DNA from: a virus
Strand: one strand, 5' to 3'
IMG/VR virus record: IMGVR_UViG_3300044617_000932
Coordinates: 1-30,881 of that record
Length of the DNA stretch: 30,881 bases
Shown: positions 6,849 to 14,753 of the stretch, in pieces
Layout: each line of letters starts with the position of its first letter
Numbering within the stretch: the stretch's first letter is position 1
Notes under the pieces: model-generated
Told to the model about the DNA's origin: nothing
The model's input: the letters and a program-made list of their open reading frames with translations, nothing else
The model's database searches: none
Translations under genes and position numbers: made by a program

Positions 6849-8204
6849 ATGCATAACGATATTGAAAATAATTTATTTAAAAAATTAAATGAAAATTTTC
6901 AAAAACTTAATATTAAAGATATTTTATTAAAAGATTTTGAAAAATACAGTGTAGATTTTTATCAAAAACATAAAAACAAATATGATGCTCAAAATTTAAT
7001 AAATTATGAACCAATTGATGATTTAATCAAAATTGTTTTAGATCATTATAGCGAACAAACAAAAAATCCAAATCCACTAGCAAATTTAAATAAAGAAAAA
7101 CTTAAAAATCATTCATTTTTTAAAAATAAACCTTATGTTTGTTCTGCACCATGGACAACACTTCGGTTTGGATTCGATGGAAAAATTACAGTATGTTGTA
7201 TTAATGATTTATATGATTTAGGTTTTTATCCAGAAACAAAACCAATCGAAGCTTGGTTTGGAAAAGCTATTAAAATTTTAAGAGATTCATTAAAAAATTT
7301 TGATTTTTCAAAAGGATGTCAATTTTGTGAAAGATTTATTTTAAATAACACCGCTGATATTTCAGTAATACATTTACAAGAAGAAATAGGTTTAGGTAAA
7401 GATGTAAATAAAAAATATCCATCACAATTAATATTTCAACTACACAATACTTGTAATTTTGAATGTATAATGTGTGGAGGTATATATTCATCATCAATAA
7501 GAAAAAATCGTGATGGTCTTCCAAATTTTAAAAATATTTATGATGAAAATTTTTTAAAACAAATTGAAATTTTTATAAAAAATACAAGAATTATTGAATT
7601 TATAGGTGGTGAACCATTGCTCATACCAATTAACTATGAATTGATGGAATTAATTATAAAACATAATCCAGAATGTGAAGTAAATGTTATATCCAATGGT
7701 TCCGTATATAACAATAAAATAGAAAATATTTTTAAAAAACTTTTAAATTTAAAAGTTCATATTTCTTTAGATTCAATTAACCCAAAAACGTATTCATTCA
7801 TAAGAAGAAATGGAAATTTAGAAACTATAATGTTAAATATAAAAAATTTAAAAAAAATAAACAAAATGGGATCAATTGCTGTGTGTCCATTGATACAAAA
7901 TATATATGAAATTCATGATATTATAAATTTCTGTAAAAGTATCCCTACGGATATATGGTTTAATACTGTAGAATCAACGCTTGGTCTTACTATGTATGAT
8001 GATGTATACGAAACGGGTTTAAATAAAAGACCATTACAAGCCAATCCACCAAAATCATGCGAAAAAATACCGGAATTTAGACTTAGGTATTTATCAAAAG
8101 AAAAAAAAGAAGATGTTATTAGATATTTAAAAAAAGAAAAACACCCAAATATATATCAAAACAAAATAGATGGTCTTATAGAATATATTTTATCAACAGT
8201 TTAA
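6849..8204 (+). CDS. Radical SAM protein with Cys-rich N-terminal region
   Basis: This 451-residue protein has the radical-SAM iron-sulfur motif C-x3-C-x2-C at C202, C206 and C209, and a GGEP motif at 253-256 that contacts the methionine of SAM. Before this core lies a region with C98, C116, C117, C157 and C160 (SAPW, then KITVCC, then GCQFC), like the SPASM/twitch clusters that usually follow the core. Here the auxiliary cluster precedes it. Phage homologues are known, but their substrates are not. I chose the ATG at 6849; an in-frame TTG at 6822 lies inside the terminator stem. The gene is flanked by a terminator on one side and the uvsX promoter on the other, so it looks like an independently expressed cargo gene. 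The reaction is unknown. Confidence 0.85.
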   Translation: MHNDIENNLFKKLNENFQKLNIKDILLKDFEKYSVDFYQKHKNKYDAQNLINYEPIDDLIKIVLDHYSEQTKNPNPLANLNKEKLKNHSFFKNKPYVCSAPWTTLRFGFDGKITVCCINDLYDLGFYPETKPIEAWFGKAIKILRDSLKNFDFSKGCQFCERFILNNTADISVIHLQEEIGLGKDVNKKYPSQLIFQLHNTCNFECIMCGGIYSSSIRKNRDGLPNFKNIYDENFLKQIEIFIKNTRIIEFIGGEPLLIPINYELMELIIKHNPECEVNVISNGSVYNNKIENIFKKLLNLKVHISLDSINPKTYSFIRRNGNLETIMLNIKNLKKINKMGSIAVCPLIQNIYEIHDIINFCKSIPTDIWFNTVESTLGLTMYDDVYETGLNKRPLQANPPKSCEKIPEFRLRYLSKEKKEDVIRYLKKEKHPNIYQNKIDGLIEYILSTV

Positions 8205-8211
8205 TTTTTCA

Positions 8212-8239
8212 TTGACTATAATGGATCTTTTGTTATATT
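8212..8239 (+). promoter_or_regulatory. Promoter-like TTGACT-N16-TATATT before uvsX
   Basis: TTGACT at 8212-8217 and TATATT at 8234-8239 are separated by 16 bases. The uvsX ATG at 8246 lies at about the expected transcription start, so the message may be leaderless. No Shine-Dalgarno sequence is present. The -10 region also reads TATATTTT, close to the Bacteroidota TAnnTTTG box. Confidence 0.5.
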
Positions 8240-8245
8240 TTTAAT

Positions 8246-9355
8246 ATGGCTAAAACAAAAAATACAGACATTACAGAAAACACCGCATTGGAAGTTGGTG
8301 ATATCCAAGATGCGTTTGAAATTCTTGATAACCTTAATCCAGAAGCATCATTTCTCTCAGAAAACTCTTTATCCAATGTCAAAGAGTGGATAGATACAGG
8401 TTCTTTGGCTTTAAATGCCATTATATCAGGTTCTTTATATGGAGGAATACCTATGGGAAGACTTACTGGTTTTATTGGACCAGAATCTTGTGGAAAAACA
8501 TTGATGGCTAATAAAATTATGGCAAATGCACAGAAAAAAGGTATGCATGTTGCTTATTTTGATACTGAAGGTGCTTTGGATGAAGACACAGCCAAGAGAT
8601 TGGGTTGTGATTCCGCTAAAATCAAACATGTACCAAGCGAATTGACTGAAAACTGTAGAAATCAGATCGTAAAATTTTTAGATACAGTTGTTGAGAAGAA
8701 ACTTCAAGGAAAAGTATTAGTTGTTATTGATTCTTTGGGTAATTTAATCACAGCACAAGAAAAAAGAAAGATCGAAGAGGGTAGCGATACTCCTGATATG
8801 GGAAACAGGGCAAAAGCATTGAAATCCATGATGAGAGCAGTTACACACGCGGCTGCAAAGGCAAATTGTCCTGTTATTTTCACCAATCACGTTTATGAAG
8901 ACCCATCTCAAATGCATCCAACAGCTATTAAAAAACAAGCTGGTGGTTCTGGACCTTTGTATATGGCATCCGTGATTATCCAGATGGCTAAAAAGACAGA
9001 AAAAGCGGGTGACAACAAAAATAAGGATGCAAATGATACGATTGCGCCTATGGCAAAGGACATAAATGGTCTTACGCTGAGGGCATTTACAACAAAAAAT
9101 CGATTTGTGCCTCCGTTTCTTGAGATTGAGATGTATTTAAACTTCAGAACAGGTCTTAACAAGTATTCTGGTCTTTTAGAAATGGCAGAAGGATATAATA
9201 TTATTCAAAAAAATGGGCATAGATATGTTTTAGGTGATGAAAACTTAGGTTTTTTCAAAGAATGGAAAGATAGTGATGAAGTTTGGAGCAAAATTTTACC
9301 ATTACTTGAAGATAAACTTAAATCTGAATTGGTTTTTAAAAACGAAAATAACTAA
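8246..9355 (+). CDS. uvsX: UvsX RecA-like recombinase
   Basis: UvsX is the phage RecA: it coats single-stranded DNA and drives strand exchange for recombination-dependent replication and repair. The Walker A loop GPESCGKT is at residues 78-85. An ATP-lobe strand ending in AYFDTEGALD and a Walker B strand (VLVVIDSLGNL) follow. The KKQAGGSGPLYMAS segment is the DNA-binding-loop region typical of phage UvsX. Its 369 residues compare with 391 in T4. Its own promoter lies just upstream, and its TAA overlaps the ATG of the gp41 helicase by one base, so the two form an operon. It would act with gp32 (12619), while the gp46 gene upstream is split. Confidence 0.95.
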   Translation: MAKTKNTDITENTALEVGDIQDAFEILDNLNPEASFLSENSLSNVKEWIDTGSLALNAIISGSLYGGIPMGRLTGFIGPESCGKTLMANKIMANAQKKGMHVAYFDTEGALDEDTAKRLGCDSAKIKHVPSELTENCRNQIVKFLDTVVEKKLQGKVLVVIDSLGNLITAQEKRKIEEGSDTPDMGNRAKALKSMMRAVTHAAAKANCPVIFTNHVYEDPSQMHPTAIKKQAGGSGPLYMASVIIQMAKKTEKAGDNKNKDANDTIAPMAKDINGLTLRAFTTKNRFVPPFLEIEMYLNFRTGLNKYSGLLEMAEGYNIIQKNGHRYVLGDENLGFFKEWKDSDEVWSKILPLLEDKLKSELVFKNENN

Positions 9356-10749
9356 TGATTGAAAAAGAACTATCATTAGACTTTGATTATTTTGAAAAAA
9401 TAATCATATACAATGCGCTTTTTGATCAAACATATCTTGAAGCTATAATTGATTTTATCAATCCAATTTATTTCAAAGATAAAAATATTAAGGAGATTTT
9501 TGCTTTACTTAAAAGTTTTTATCTTACACATAAAATTCTTCCAAACCATACGGAACTGAAAGCTTGTTTGACAACATCAGAACAAAAAGAATCTTTTAAG
9601 TCAGTTGTTTTATCTTTTAATTCGATTGATAAAAAATACAATAAAGAATTGCTTTTAAAAAATACTGAAAGATTTTTAAAGGAAAAAGCTGTTTTACAAA
9701 CAATAAAAGAAACATCTATTGATGCAAGTAGTGGTGAAATAGATAGCTCTAAAATATTAAAAAAATTTGAAAACGCTTGTGGTGTTTCATTAACTACAAA
9801 TATTGGATTTGATTATCTTGAAGAGATTGATAAACATTGTAAAGATCTTACACAAGTGTTTGCAACAATTTCTTCCGGTTGGAAATGGCTTGATAAGCAT
9901 ATTGGTGGTGGTTTTATGGCGGAAGGTAGGTCGTTGTATGTGTTTTTTGGTATTACTAATGTAGGAAAATCAATATTTTTGGGAAATATAGCTACAAATA
10001 TTTTAAATCAAAATAAAACAGTTGTTTTAATCTCTTTGGAGATGCCCGAACAAGTTTATGCGAGAAGAATTTCAGCACAATTGACCAAAATACCTTTTGA
10101 TGATTTGAAATTACAAATAACTCCATTAAAAAGTCATTTACATCAATATAAAATCAAAAATAAAGATTCTAGACTCATTATTAAAGAGTTTCCACCTCAA
10201 TCTTTAACAATTCTTCAATTAAAAACATATATTAACAAATTGATTCAAAAAGGAATTAAACCAGATGCGGTTATTGTTGATTACATCAATTTATTGGCTC
10301 CGCCAACAAATGGATTAAGCTCATATGAAGCTATAAAAAAAATAACAGAAGGAATGCGTGCTTTGTCTTATGAATTTAATTGTCCATTCATATCAGCAAC
10401 TCAAGCAAACAGACAAGCCGTGAATATGGTTCAACCAGACATGGGAAAAACTAGTGAATCCATGGGATTGGCACATACTGTTGATGCCATGATTTCAATT
10501 TGGACCGAAGAAGGCGATTCTGATCTAGGAATAATCCATATGGGTATAGAAAAAAATAGATATGGTCCAAGAGAAGTTTATACACATTTAAATATCGATT
10601 ATCCAACTTTATCATTAACTGAACCCGACGATTTAGTTCAACAAAATTCAATAAAAGGAAATGTACCAATGTTAACAACAAATCTTGACGATGAAGTAAA
10701 TTCAAATATCATGGATACATTAAACATGATTGATAACATGACTTCTTAA
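9355..10749 (+). CDS. 41: Replicative DNA helicase (T4 gp41, DnaB-like)
   Basis: This is the hexameric 5'-3' helicase that unwinds DNA ahead of the replication fork and works with a primase. An N-terminal DnaB-like domain occupies about residues 10-145. The RecA-like motor follows, with Walker A GITNVGKS at 199-206, LISLEMPEQVYARR at about 225-238 (motif H1a with its catalytic Glu), Walker B IVDYINLL near 307-314, and a Gln/Arg sensor region (SATQANRQ). Its 464 residues match T4 gp41 (475). Translation is coupled to uvsX by the one-base TAATG overlap, and a DHH phosphoesterase gene starts one base after its stop. No gp61 primase is visible in this window. Confidence 0.93.
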   Translation: MIEKELSLDFDYFEKIIIYNALFDQTYLEAIIDFINPIYFKDKNIKEIFALLKSFYLTHKILPNHTELKACLTTSEQKESFKSVVLSFNSIDKKYNKELLLKNTERFLKEKAVLQTIKETSIDASSGEIDSSKILKKFENACGVSLTTNIGFDYLEEIDKHCKDLTQVFATISSGWKWLDKHIGGGFMAEGRSLYVFFGITNVGKSIFLGNIATNILNQNKTVVLISLEMPEQVYARRISAQLTKIPFDDLKLQITPLKSHLHQYKIKNKDSRLIIKEFPPQSLTILQLKTYINKLIQKGIKPDAVIVDYINLLAPPTNGLSSYEAIKKITEGMRALSYEFNCPFISATQANRQAVNMVQPDMGKTSESMGLAHTVDAMISIWTEEGDSDLGIIHMGIEKNRYGPREVYTHLNIDYPTLSLTEPDDLVQQNSIKGNVPMLTTNLDDEVNSNIMDTLNMIDNMTS

Positions 10750-10750
10750 T

Positions 10751-11635
10751 ATGAAAAAAGATATTTATCAAGTTTTCACACACAAAGATTTGGATGGAGC
10801 GGTTAGTTTGTTGACTTTTTTATGGTCAAAACCTGATGCAGTTGTATCTTATACTGAAGTCACAAATATACAAATTGATATAATTAAAGATTATGTCAAA
10901 AGAACTTGCAATCCACCCAATATTTTAATTTTTGATCTTGCTTTGAGGGAGGATATGATTCCAGATTTGGATTATGATTATATAACTTTTATTGATCACC
11001 ATAAAACATCGGAAGAATATATTAAAAAATTTAAACAAGCGAATATTATATATAAAGAATCTCCATCTAACACATTATTGATTCGATCTTTACTAAAAGA
11101 TAAAGCTCCGACATTTTCAGAAGAACAAAAAAAATTAATTTTATATGCTAATGATTTTGATAGTGGTGAATTTTCTTTTAAAGAATCATATGATTTAAAT
11201 ATTTTATTTTGGACTCAATTTAAAAATGAATTTTGTTATTTTTGCAAATATTATGAAAAAGGATTTAGACCTTTTACAAAGCAACAATTGGAATTGATTC
11301 AAAATAATAAAAATATTGCTGCTGAAATTACAAAAAACACAAAATGTTTCAACGGAAATATGGTAATTGATGGTAAGATTAAAAAAGTTACCGCTGCTTT
11401 AACTGAAAGTTACAATAATATTGTAATTGATATGCTTTCAAGTAAATATAAGCCAGATATTTTGTTTTACATAAACACAAAAACAGAAAAAGTCAGCATG
11501 AGGCAGAATAAAACTTCTGATCCTGTGGATTTATCTTTATTTGCAAAAAAATATTGTGATGGAAATGGAAATCAGCATACCGCTGGTGGAAAAATTACTC
11601 CATTGTTTATGGAATTGACGAAAAATCTAAAATAA
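10751..11635 (+). CDS. DHH/DHHA1 phosphoesterase (NrnA/RecJ-like)
   Basis: The DHH superfamily motifs are clear: H11, D13 and D15 in a HKDLDG loop, D62 in FDLAL, DHH at 82-84, a later NDFDSGE and a C-terminal GNQHTAGG element that fits the DHHA1 substrate-binding domain. These residues bind two manganese ions in enzymes that hydrolyse short RNA or DNA pieces, cyclic dinucleotides or single-stranded DNA. At 294 residues it is shorter than RecJ and closer to NrnA-type nano-RNases or DHH pyrophosphatases. It lies in the replication operon directly after gp41 (TAATATG junction), where T4 has no such gene. It may recycle primers or nucleotides or cut a second-messenger signal; the substrate is not settled by sequence. 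Confidence 0.85.
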   Translation: MKKDIYQVFTHKDLDGAVSLLTFLWSKPDAVVSYTEVTNIQIDIIKDYVKRTCNPPNILIFDLALREDMIPDLDYDYITFIDHHKTSEEYIKKFKQANIIYKESPSNTLLIRSLLKDKAPTFSEEQKKLILYANDFDSGEFSFKESYDLNILFWTQFKNEFCYFCKYYEKGFRPFTKQQLELIQNNKNIAAEITKNTKCFNGNMVIDGKIKKVTAALTESYNNIVIDMLSSKYKPDILFYINTKTEKVSMRQNKTSDPVDLSLFAKKYCDGNGNQHTAGGKITPLFMELTKNLK

Positions 11636-11636
11636 T

Positions 11637-11930
11637 ATGATAATTACATCGTCACAACAATTAGAAGATTTATCAAATCCATCAAATGCAATTAGTATTG
11701 AAGAATTTGAACGTATTACGTTAATATTTGGCTCCTTTGTCTGTATTTGCAAAGGTAAAAAATTAAATTATTTGAATTTTTTAAAATTTTTAGTAGATGA
11801 CAAACGCACACAAAAAATATATTTTGAATTATTGGGTGAATTTAATCTACAAAATATTATAAAAACATATTTAAGTTCTACGCCTAATGTTTATAAGAAG
11901 ATTTTTCGTTCAAAATTAAATAAAAAATGA
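11637..11930 (+). CDS. Unknown 97-residue protein in the gp33 position
   Basis: I do not recognise this protein. It is helical, with a Ser-rich N-terminus, a hydrophobic ITLIFGSFVCIC segment at about 27-38 and a basic C-terminus. It starts one base after the DHH gene stop and overlaps the next gene by four bases (ATGA), so it is in the same operon. In T4 a small gene 33, a late-transcription co-activator of 112 residues, lies just before genes 59 and 32, so this slot is suggestive. However, I see no sequence similarity to gp33 and no clamp-binding tail. The gene is supported by its tight junctions on both sides. Confidence 0.6.
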   Translation: MIITSSQQLEDLSNPSNAISIEEFERITLIFGSFVCICKGKKLNYLNFLKFLVDDKRTQKIYFELLGEFNLQNIIKTYLSSTPNVYKKIFRSKLNKK

Positions 11931-12547
11931 CTAATTTAACCGATTTTGAGAAAAGAATATATAATTGTTATTTAAAAAACTATAGAAGAGGTCAACCATA
12001 TAGACCAAGGAAAGATTTTTCCGATATAAACCCAAATATTTTGGTTTCTATAAAAAAAATTGCATACTTTTTAAATAAATTCCCCCATATAAAGCCGGAA
12101 GAATATTTTGAAGCCCCAAATGTTATATATGTTGATGAGAAATACCCACCTTTAAATTTTTTTACAGGGAGATCTGCTTTAAAAAACTATGCTTTGTATC
12201 AAAAACAAAAAGAAAACAGAAATCCAGAAGAACAATTTGACGATATAAAAAAAAGTTATCAATTTATTGCTATGTTTTGTGTTGGTAATAAGATTACTTT
12301 GAATCAATATCTATCACATAAAGTCGCAAACATGTATTCTTGGTTGAATCATTATCGGGAACACAAGGTAAATCCATATTGTTTGTTTGGTTTGGGTGAT
12401 ATTTTGTTCTATCTTAATAGAATACCATCAGATGAACTTAATTTATTCGCTCAAAACTTGAATGAAAATTTGGTGGCATACCAAAACAGATATAATAAAT
12501 CGATAAAAACACAAAATTATTGTAATGAGATAATAAAAATAATTTAA
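11927..12547 (+). CDS. Unknown 206-residue protein just before gp32, gp59-position candidate
   Basis: I do not recognise this protein. It is mainly helical and rich in Tyr, Asn and Lys, with a PPLNFFTGRSALKNY stretch near the middle and a C-terminal helix bundle. Its ATG overlaps the previous stop codon by four bases. T4 encodes gp59 (217 residues, the helicase loader that binds gp32 and gp41) at the same place, just before gene 32, and the length is similar. I cannot see gp59 motifs, so a loader role is only a positional guess. It is the last gene before the gp32 promoter. Confidence 0.65.
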   Translation: MTNLTDFEKRIYNCYLKNYRRGQPYRPRKDFSDINPNILVSIKKIAYFLNKFPHIKPEEYFEAPNVIYVDEKYPPLNFFTGRSALKNYALYQKQKENRNPEEQFDDIKKSYQFIAMFCVGNKITLNQYLSHKVANMYSWLNHYREHKVNPYCLFGLGDILFYLNRIPSDELNLFAQNLNENLVAYQNRYNKSIKTQNYCNEIIKII

Positions 12548-12579
12548 AAATTTATTAATTAAGAAATTTTAAAAAAAAA

Positions 12580-12607
12580 TTGACATATTATAAAAATACT
12601 TTAATAT
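12580..12607 (+). promoter_or_regulatory. Strong promoter-like TTGACA-N16-TAATAT before gp32
   Basis: TTGACA at 12580-12585 is a perfect -35 hexamer, followed after 16 bases by TAATAT at 12602-12607. It lies in a 71-base gap after the gene that stops at 12547, otherwise only A+T-rich sequence. The ATG at 12619 is 12 bases beyond. gp32 is needed in large amounts, which fits a strong independent promoter. Confidence 0.6.
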
Positions 12608-12618
12608 AGAAAAAGAAT

Positions 12619-13485
12619 ATGAGTACCAAATACAACACCAGTCTCTTTGAGACATTAAAAGACACCATCAACAACAAAACCAACATTGATTCTTACTTCA
12701 AGGATTTCATGAAAATGGAAGCTGGTAAGACTTACATTGTAAGACTTGTACCTAATGTTGAAAATATCAACAATAGCTGGTTTGAATATTCACAACATAT
12801 ATGGAAAAGCGTTGTTACCGGTAAGGTTACTTCGGTTATTTGTCCAAACACTTATAAAGATAAGTGTCCCATTTGCGAATACCGCTCTAAAATTTGGGCA
12901 ACCAAAGACCAAACACTAATTGATCAAATCAAACCCCTTAAAAAGTCAGATAAATGCCTTTATAATGTTTATGTGATATCCGATCCAACAAATCCCGATA
13001 ATCAAGGTAAAGTTAAAATCCTTAATGCGGGGACACAGCTTGATAAAATCATTAGAAATGCTGGTTTTGGTGAAGATTCAGATGAATTTGGTTCAAAAAT
13101 ATTTGATCTTACCGAAAATGGTTGCAACTTACAAATTAAAGTTGAAACAAATGAAGGGGGATACCCCACATATACAAGTTCTAGGTTTAAATCACCTTGT
13201 AAAATCGAAGGATTGGATGATGATGAAAAAATAAATGCTGTTTATGAATCATTTATACCTCTTGATACAATTTATAAGAGAAAATCTTATAATGAAGTCA
13301 AGGATCTTCTCGACATTCATTTCCTTGGAAAAGATGTAACCACTGTCAACAACACAATTGAGGAAGAAGAATTTAAACTTGAAACAACAAATATTGTTGA
13401 TGACGTAAAAATCACATCTTCTAAAAAAGATAATGATGACGATGAAGAAGATTCGCGTATTAAAGATATACTAAAGGATCTGTAA
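12619..13485 (+). CDS. 32: Single-stranded DNA-binding protein (T4 gp32)
   Basis: gp32 coats single-stranded DNA cooperatively during replication, recombination and repair. The zinc site is clear: H60, C75, C83 and C86, with the same layout as H64, C77, C87 and C90 in T4. The central domain has the basic and aromatic residues of an OB fold. The C-terminus is a long acidic tail (about 265-288) ending in a DDDEED cluster, typical of proteins that recruit partners through the tail. Its 288 residues compare with 301 in T4. It has its own promoter-like sequence and a weak A-rich Shine-Dalgarno-like region. An unknown gene follows after one base and then gp45, probably as one operon. Confidence 0.95.
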   Translation: MSTKYNTSLFETLKDTINNKTNIDSYFKDFMKMEAGKTYIVRLVPNVENINNSWFEYSQHIWKSVVTGKVTSVICPNTYKDKCPICEYRSKIWATKDQTLIDQIKPLKKSDKCLYNVYVISDPTNPDNQGKVKILNAGTQLDKIIRNAGFGEDSDEFGSKIFDLTENGCNLQIKVETNEGGYPTYTSSRFKSPCKIEGLDDDEKINAVYESFIPLDTIYKRKSYNEVKDLLDIHFLGKDVTTVNNTIEEEEFKLETTNIVDDVKITSSKKDNDDDEEDSRIKDILKDL

Positions 13486-13486
13486 T

Positions 13487-13978
13487 ATGACAAGAGAAGA
13501 TGCGCTTGAGGTTGCTAAAATGGCAGTATTTGCTGGTAGTCAATTAAAAACAATTGATAGTTATACATCTGAAAGAACGAACAATCCAGCAAATAAAATT
13601 GATATAAATAGATTTATAGCTCCAATTAAAAACCCAAACATCAAACTTAACACAGCTAGCTATTTAAATCAATATCCTAATGGGTTTGCTCCACCACCAC
13701 CGGAAGATTATATTCAAAATGCTGAACCGGATCGATCTATAGGTGGAACTTTAACCACAGTTCATACAAATGAACTGCAACAAGTACCCGTATCTTTACC
13801 GATAGCGGTTCCAGCAAATCTTCCAGTAGAAGATAACTCAAAAAAACCCGAAAAATTAAAAACAATAACGCAACAAGATTCAGTTTTAACAAGAAACGAT
13901 ATTGACAGTATTAAGAATTCTTTAAAAAACATTAATAATTCATTAAAAGGTATTATTGAAGTTTTAAAATCTAAATGA
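13487..13978 (+). CDS. Unknown proline-rich protein between gp32 and gp45
   Basis: I do not recognise this 163-residue protein. The N-terminus (MTREDALEVAKMAV) is helical. The middle, at about 60-125, is rich in Pro, Asn and Val and probably flexible, with a PPPP run near residue 65. The C-terminus is a Lys/Asn/Ser-rich helix. Upstream is one of the few clear Shine-Dalgarno matches in this window (AAAGGAT, 8 bases before the ATG). It starts one base after the gp32 stop and ends four bases into gp45, so it is co-expressed with both replication proteins. It might link or scaffold them, but no function is shown. Confidence 0.6.
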   Translation: MTREDALEVAKMAVFAGSQLKTIDSYTSERTNNPANKIDINRFIAPIKNPNIKLNTASYLNQYPNGFAPPPPEDYIQNAEPDRSIGGTLTTVHTNELQQVPVSLPIAVPANLPVEDNSKKPEKLKTITQQDSVLTRNDIDSIKNSLKNINNSLKGIIEVLKSK

Positions 13979-14730
13979 GCGAAATATTGATACCTGTTCC
14001 AAAAACATCTTTGGAAAAACTATTGAAACCAGTTAATCGTTTGACGGATTCATGTGTTTTAAGATGCAGTGATGATTGTTTATATACATTGTGTTCATCA
14101 ACTGATAATAGCGTTATTCTTTATGGAACAACAAATACACCATTAGCGGTTGATAATTTAAAATTAAACATTATCAGTATAAAAAAACTATTAACTGGTT
14201 TGGATTGTTTAGGTGATGATGGAGAATTTAAAATTATAAAAAACGAAAATCATATTGTTTGCAAATCATTTGATCCATCAACAAATGAAGAAAGTTATTT
14301 TAAATACCATCTTGTTGATGATAATATCATCAAAGAATCGCCTGTAAAAATTTCCAATATCTCCAATTTGAGTTTTGATATTGTTTTTGAAATTTCCATT
14401 GCAAAAATGAAACAAATCATCTCTGCTTATTCTTTTGCAAATGATGTAAATAAAATATATTTTTACACAAAGGATGATTTTGTTTTTATAGAAATTGATG
14501 ATAAGGAAAATCAAAACACTGATAATATATCTTTGATGGTTTCAAATTCATTTAGCGGAAAAGCTCTCATGGATCCCATCGCAACAAAAATTGAGATCTT
14601 TAAACTTTTATCTTCAAGCAAATCACCAATAAAAGTAAAGATATGCACCAATCCAAAAGTTCTTCTTTTTGAAATACAAGAAGATGAAAATACCCAATTA
14701 AAATATATAATTTCTGCACTTGTTAAATAA
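13975..14730 (+). CDS. 45: Sliding clamp (T4 gp45)
   Basis: gp45 is the trimeric ring that tethers DNA polymerase to DNA and, in T4, also activates late transcription. The protein has the alternating beta-strand and helix pattern of clamps, the double repeat of the clamp domain, an acidic surface and a C-terminal strand ending in KYIISALVK like other phage clamps. Its 251 residues are somewhat longer than the 228 of T4. The ATG overlaps the previous stop codon by four bases. The stop codon lies inside a perfect 12-bp inverted repeat just before the next gene. Identity is supported by pattern and by context next to gp32 and gp43. Confidence 0.85.
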   Translation: MSEILIPVPKTSLEKLLKPVNRLTDSCVLRCSDDCLYTLCSSTDNSVILYGTTNTPLAVDNLKLNIISIKKLLTGLDCLGDDGEFKIIKNENHIVCKSFDPSTNEESYFKYHLVDDNIIKESPVKISNISNLSFDIVFEISIAKMKQIISAYSFANDVNKIYFYTKDDFVFIEIDDKENQNTDNISLMVSNSFSGKALMDPIATKIEIFKLLSSSKSPIKVKICTNPKVLLFEIQEDENTQLKYIISALVK

Positions 14731-14752
14731 TTTACATGTGGTAAATTATTTA
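14724..14752 (+). repeat. 12-bp A+T-rich inverted repeat spanning gp45 stop and next start
   Basis: The arm at 14724-14735 pairs perfectly with 14741-14752 (12 base pairs, one of them G-C) around a 5-base loop. The gp45 TAA stop (14728-14730) lies in the left arm, and the next ATG begins at 14754. It could be a weak terminator, an mRNA-end stabiliser, an operator or a hairpin that controls translation of the next gene. It has no T run. Confidence 0.6.
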
Positions 14753-14753
14753 T

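Noticed and set aside
12550-12577. A+T-only hairpin before the gp32 promoter
   Set aside because: The arms are short, imperfect and made of A and T only, as expected by chance in this sequence.
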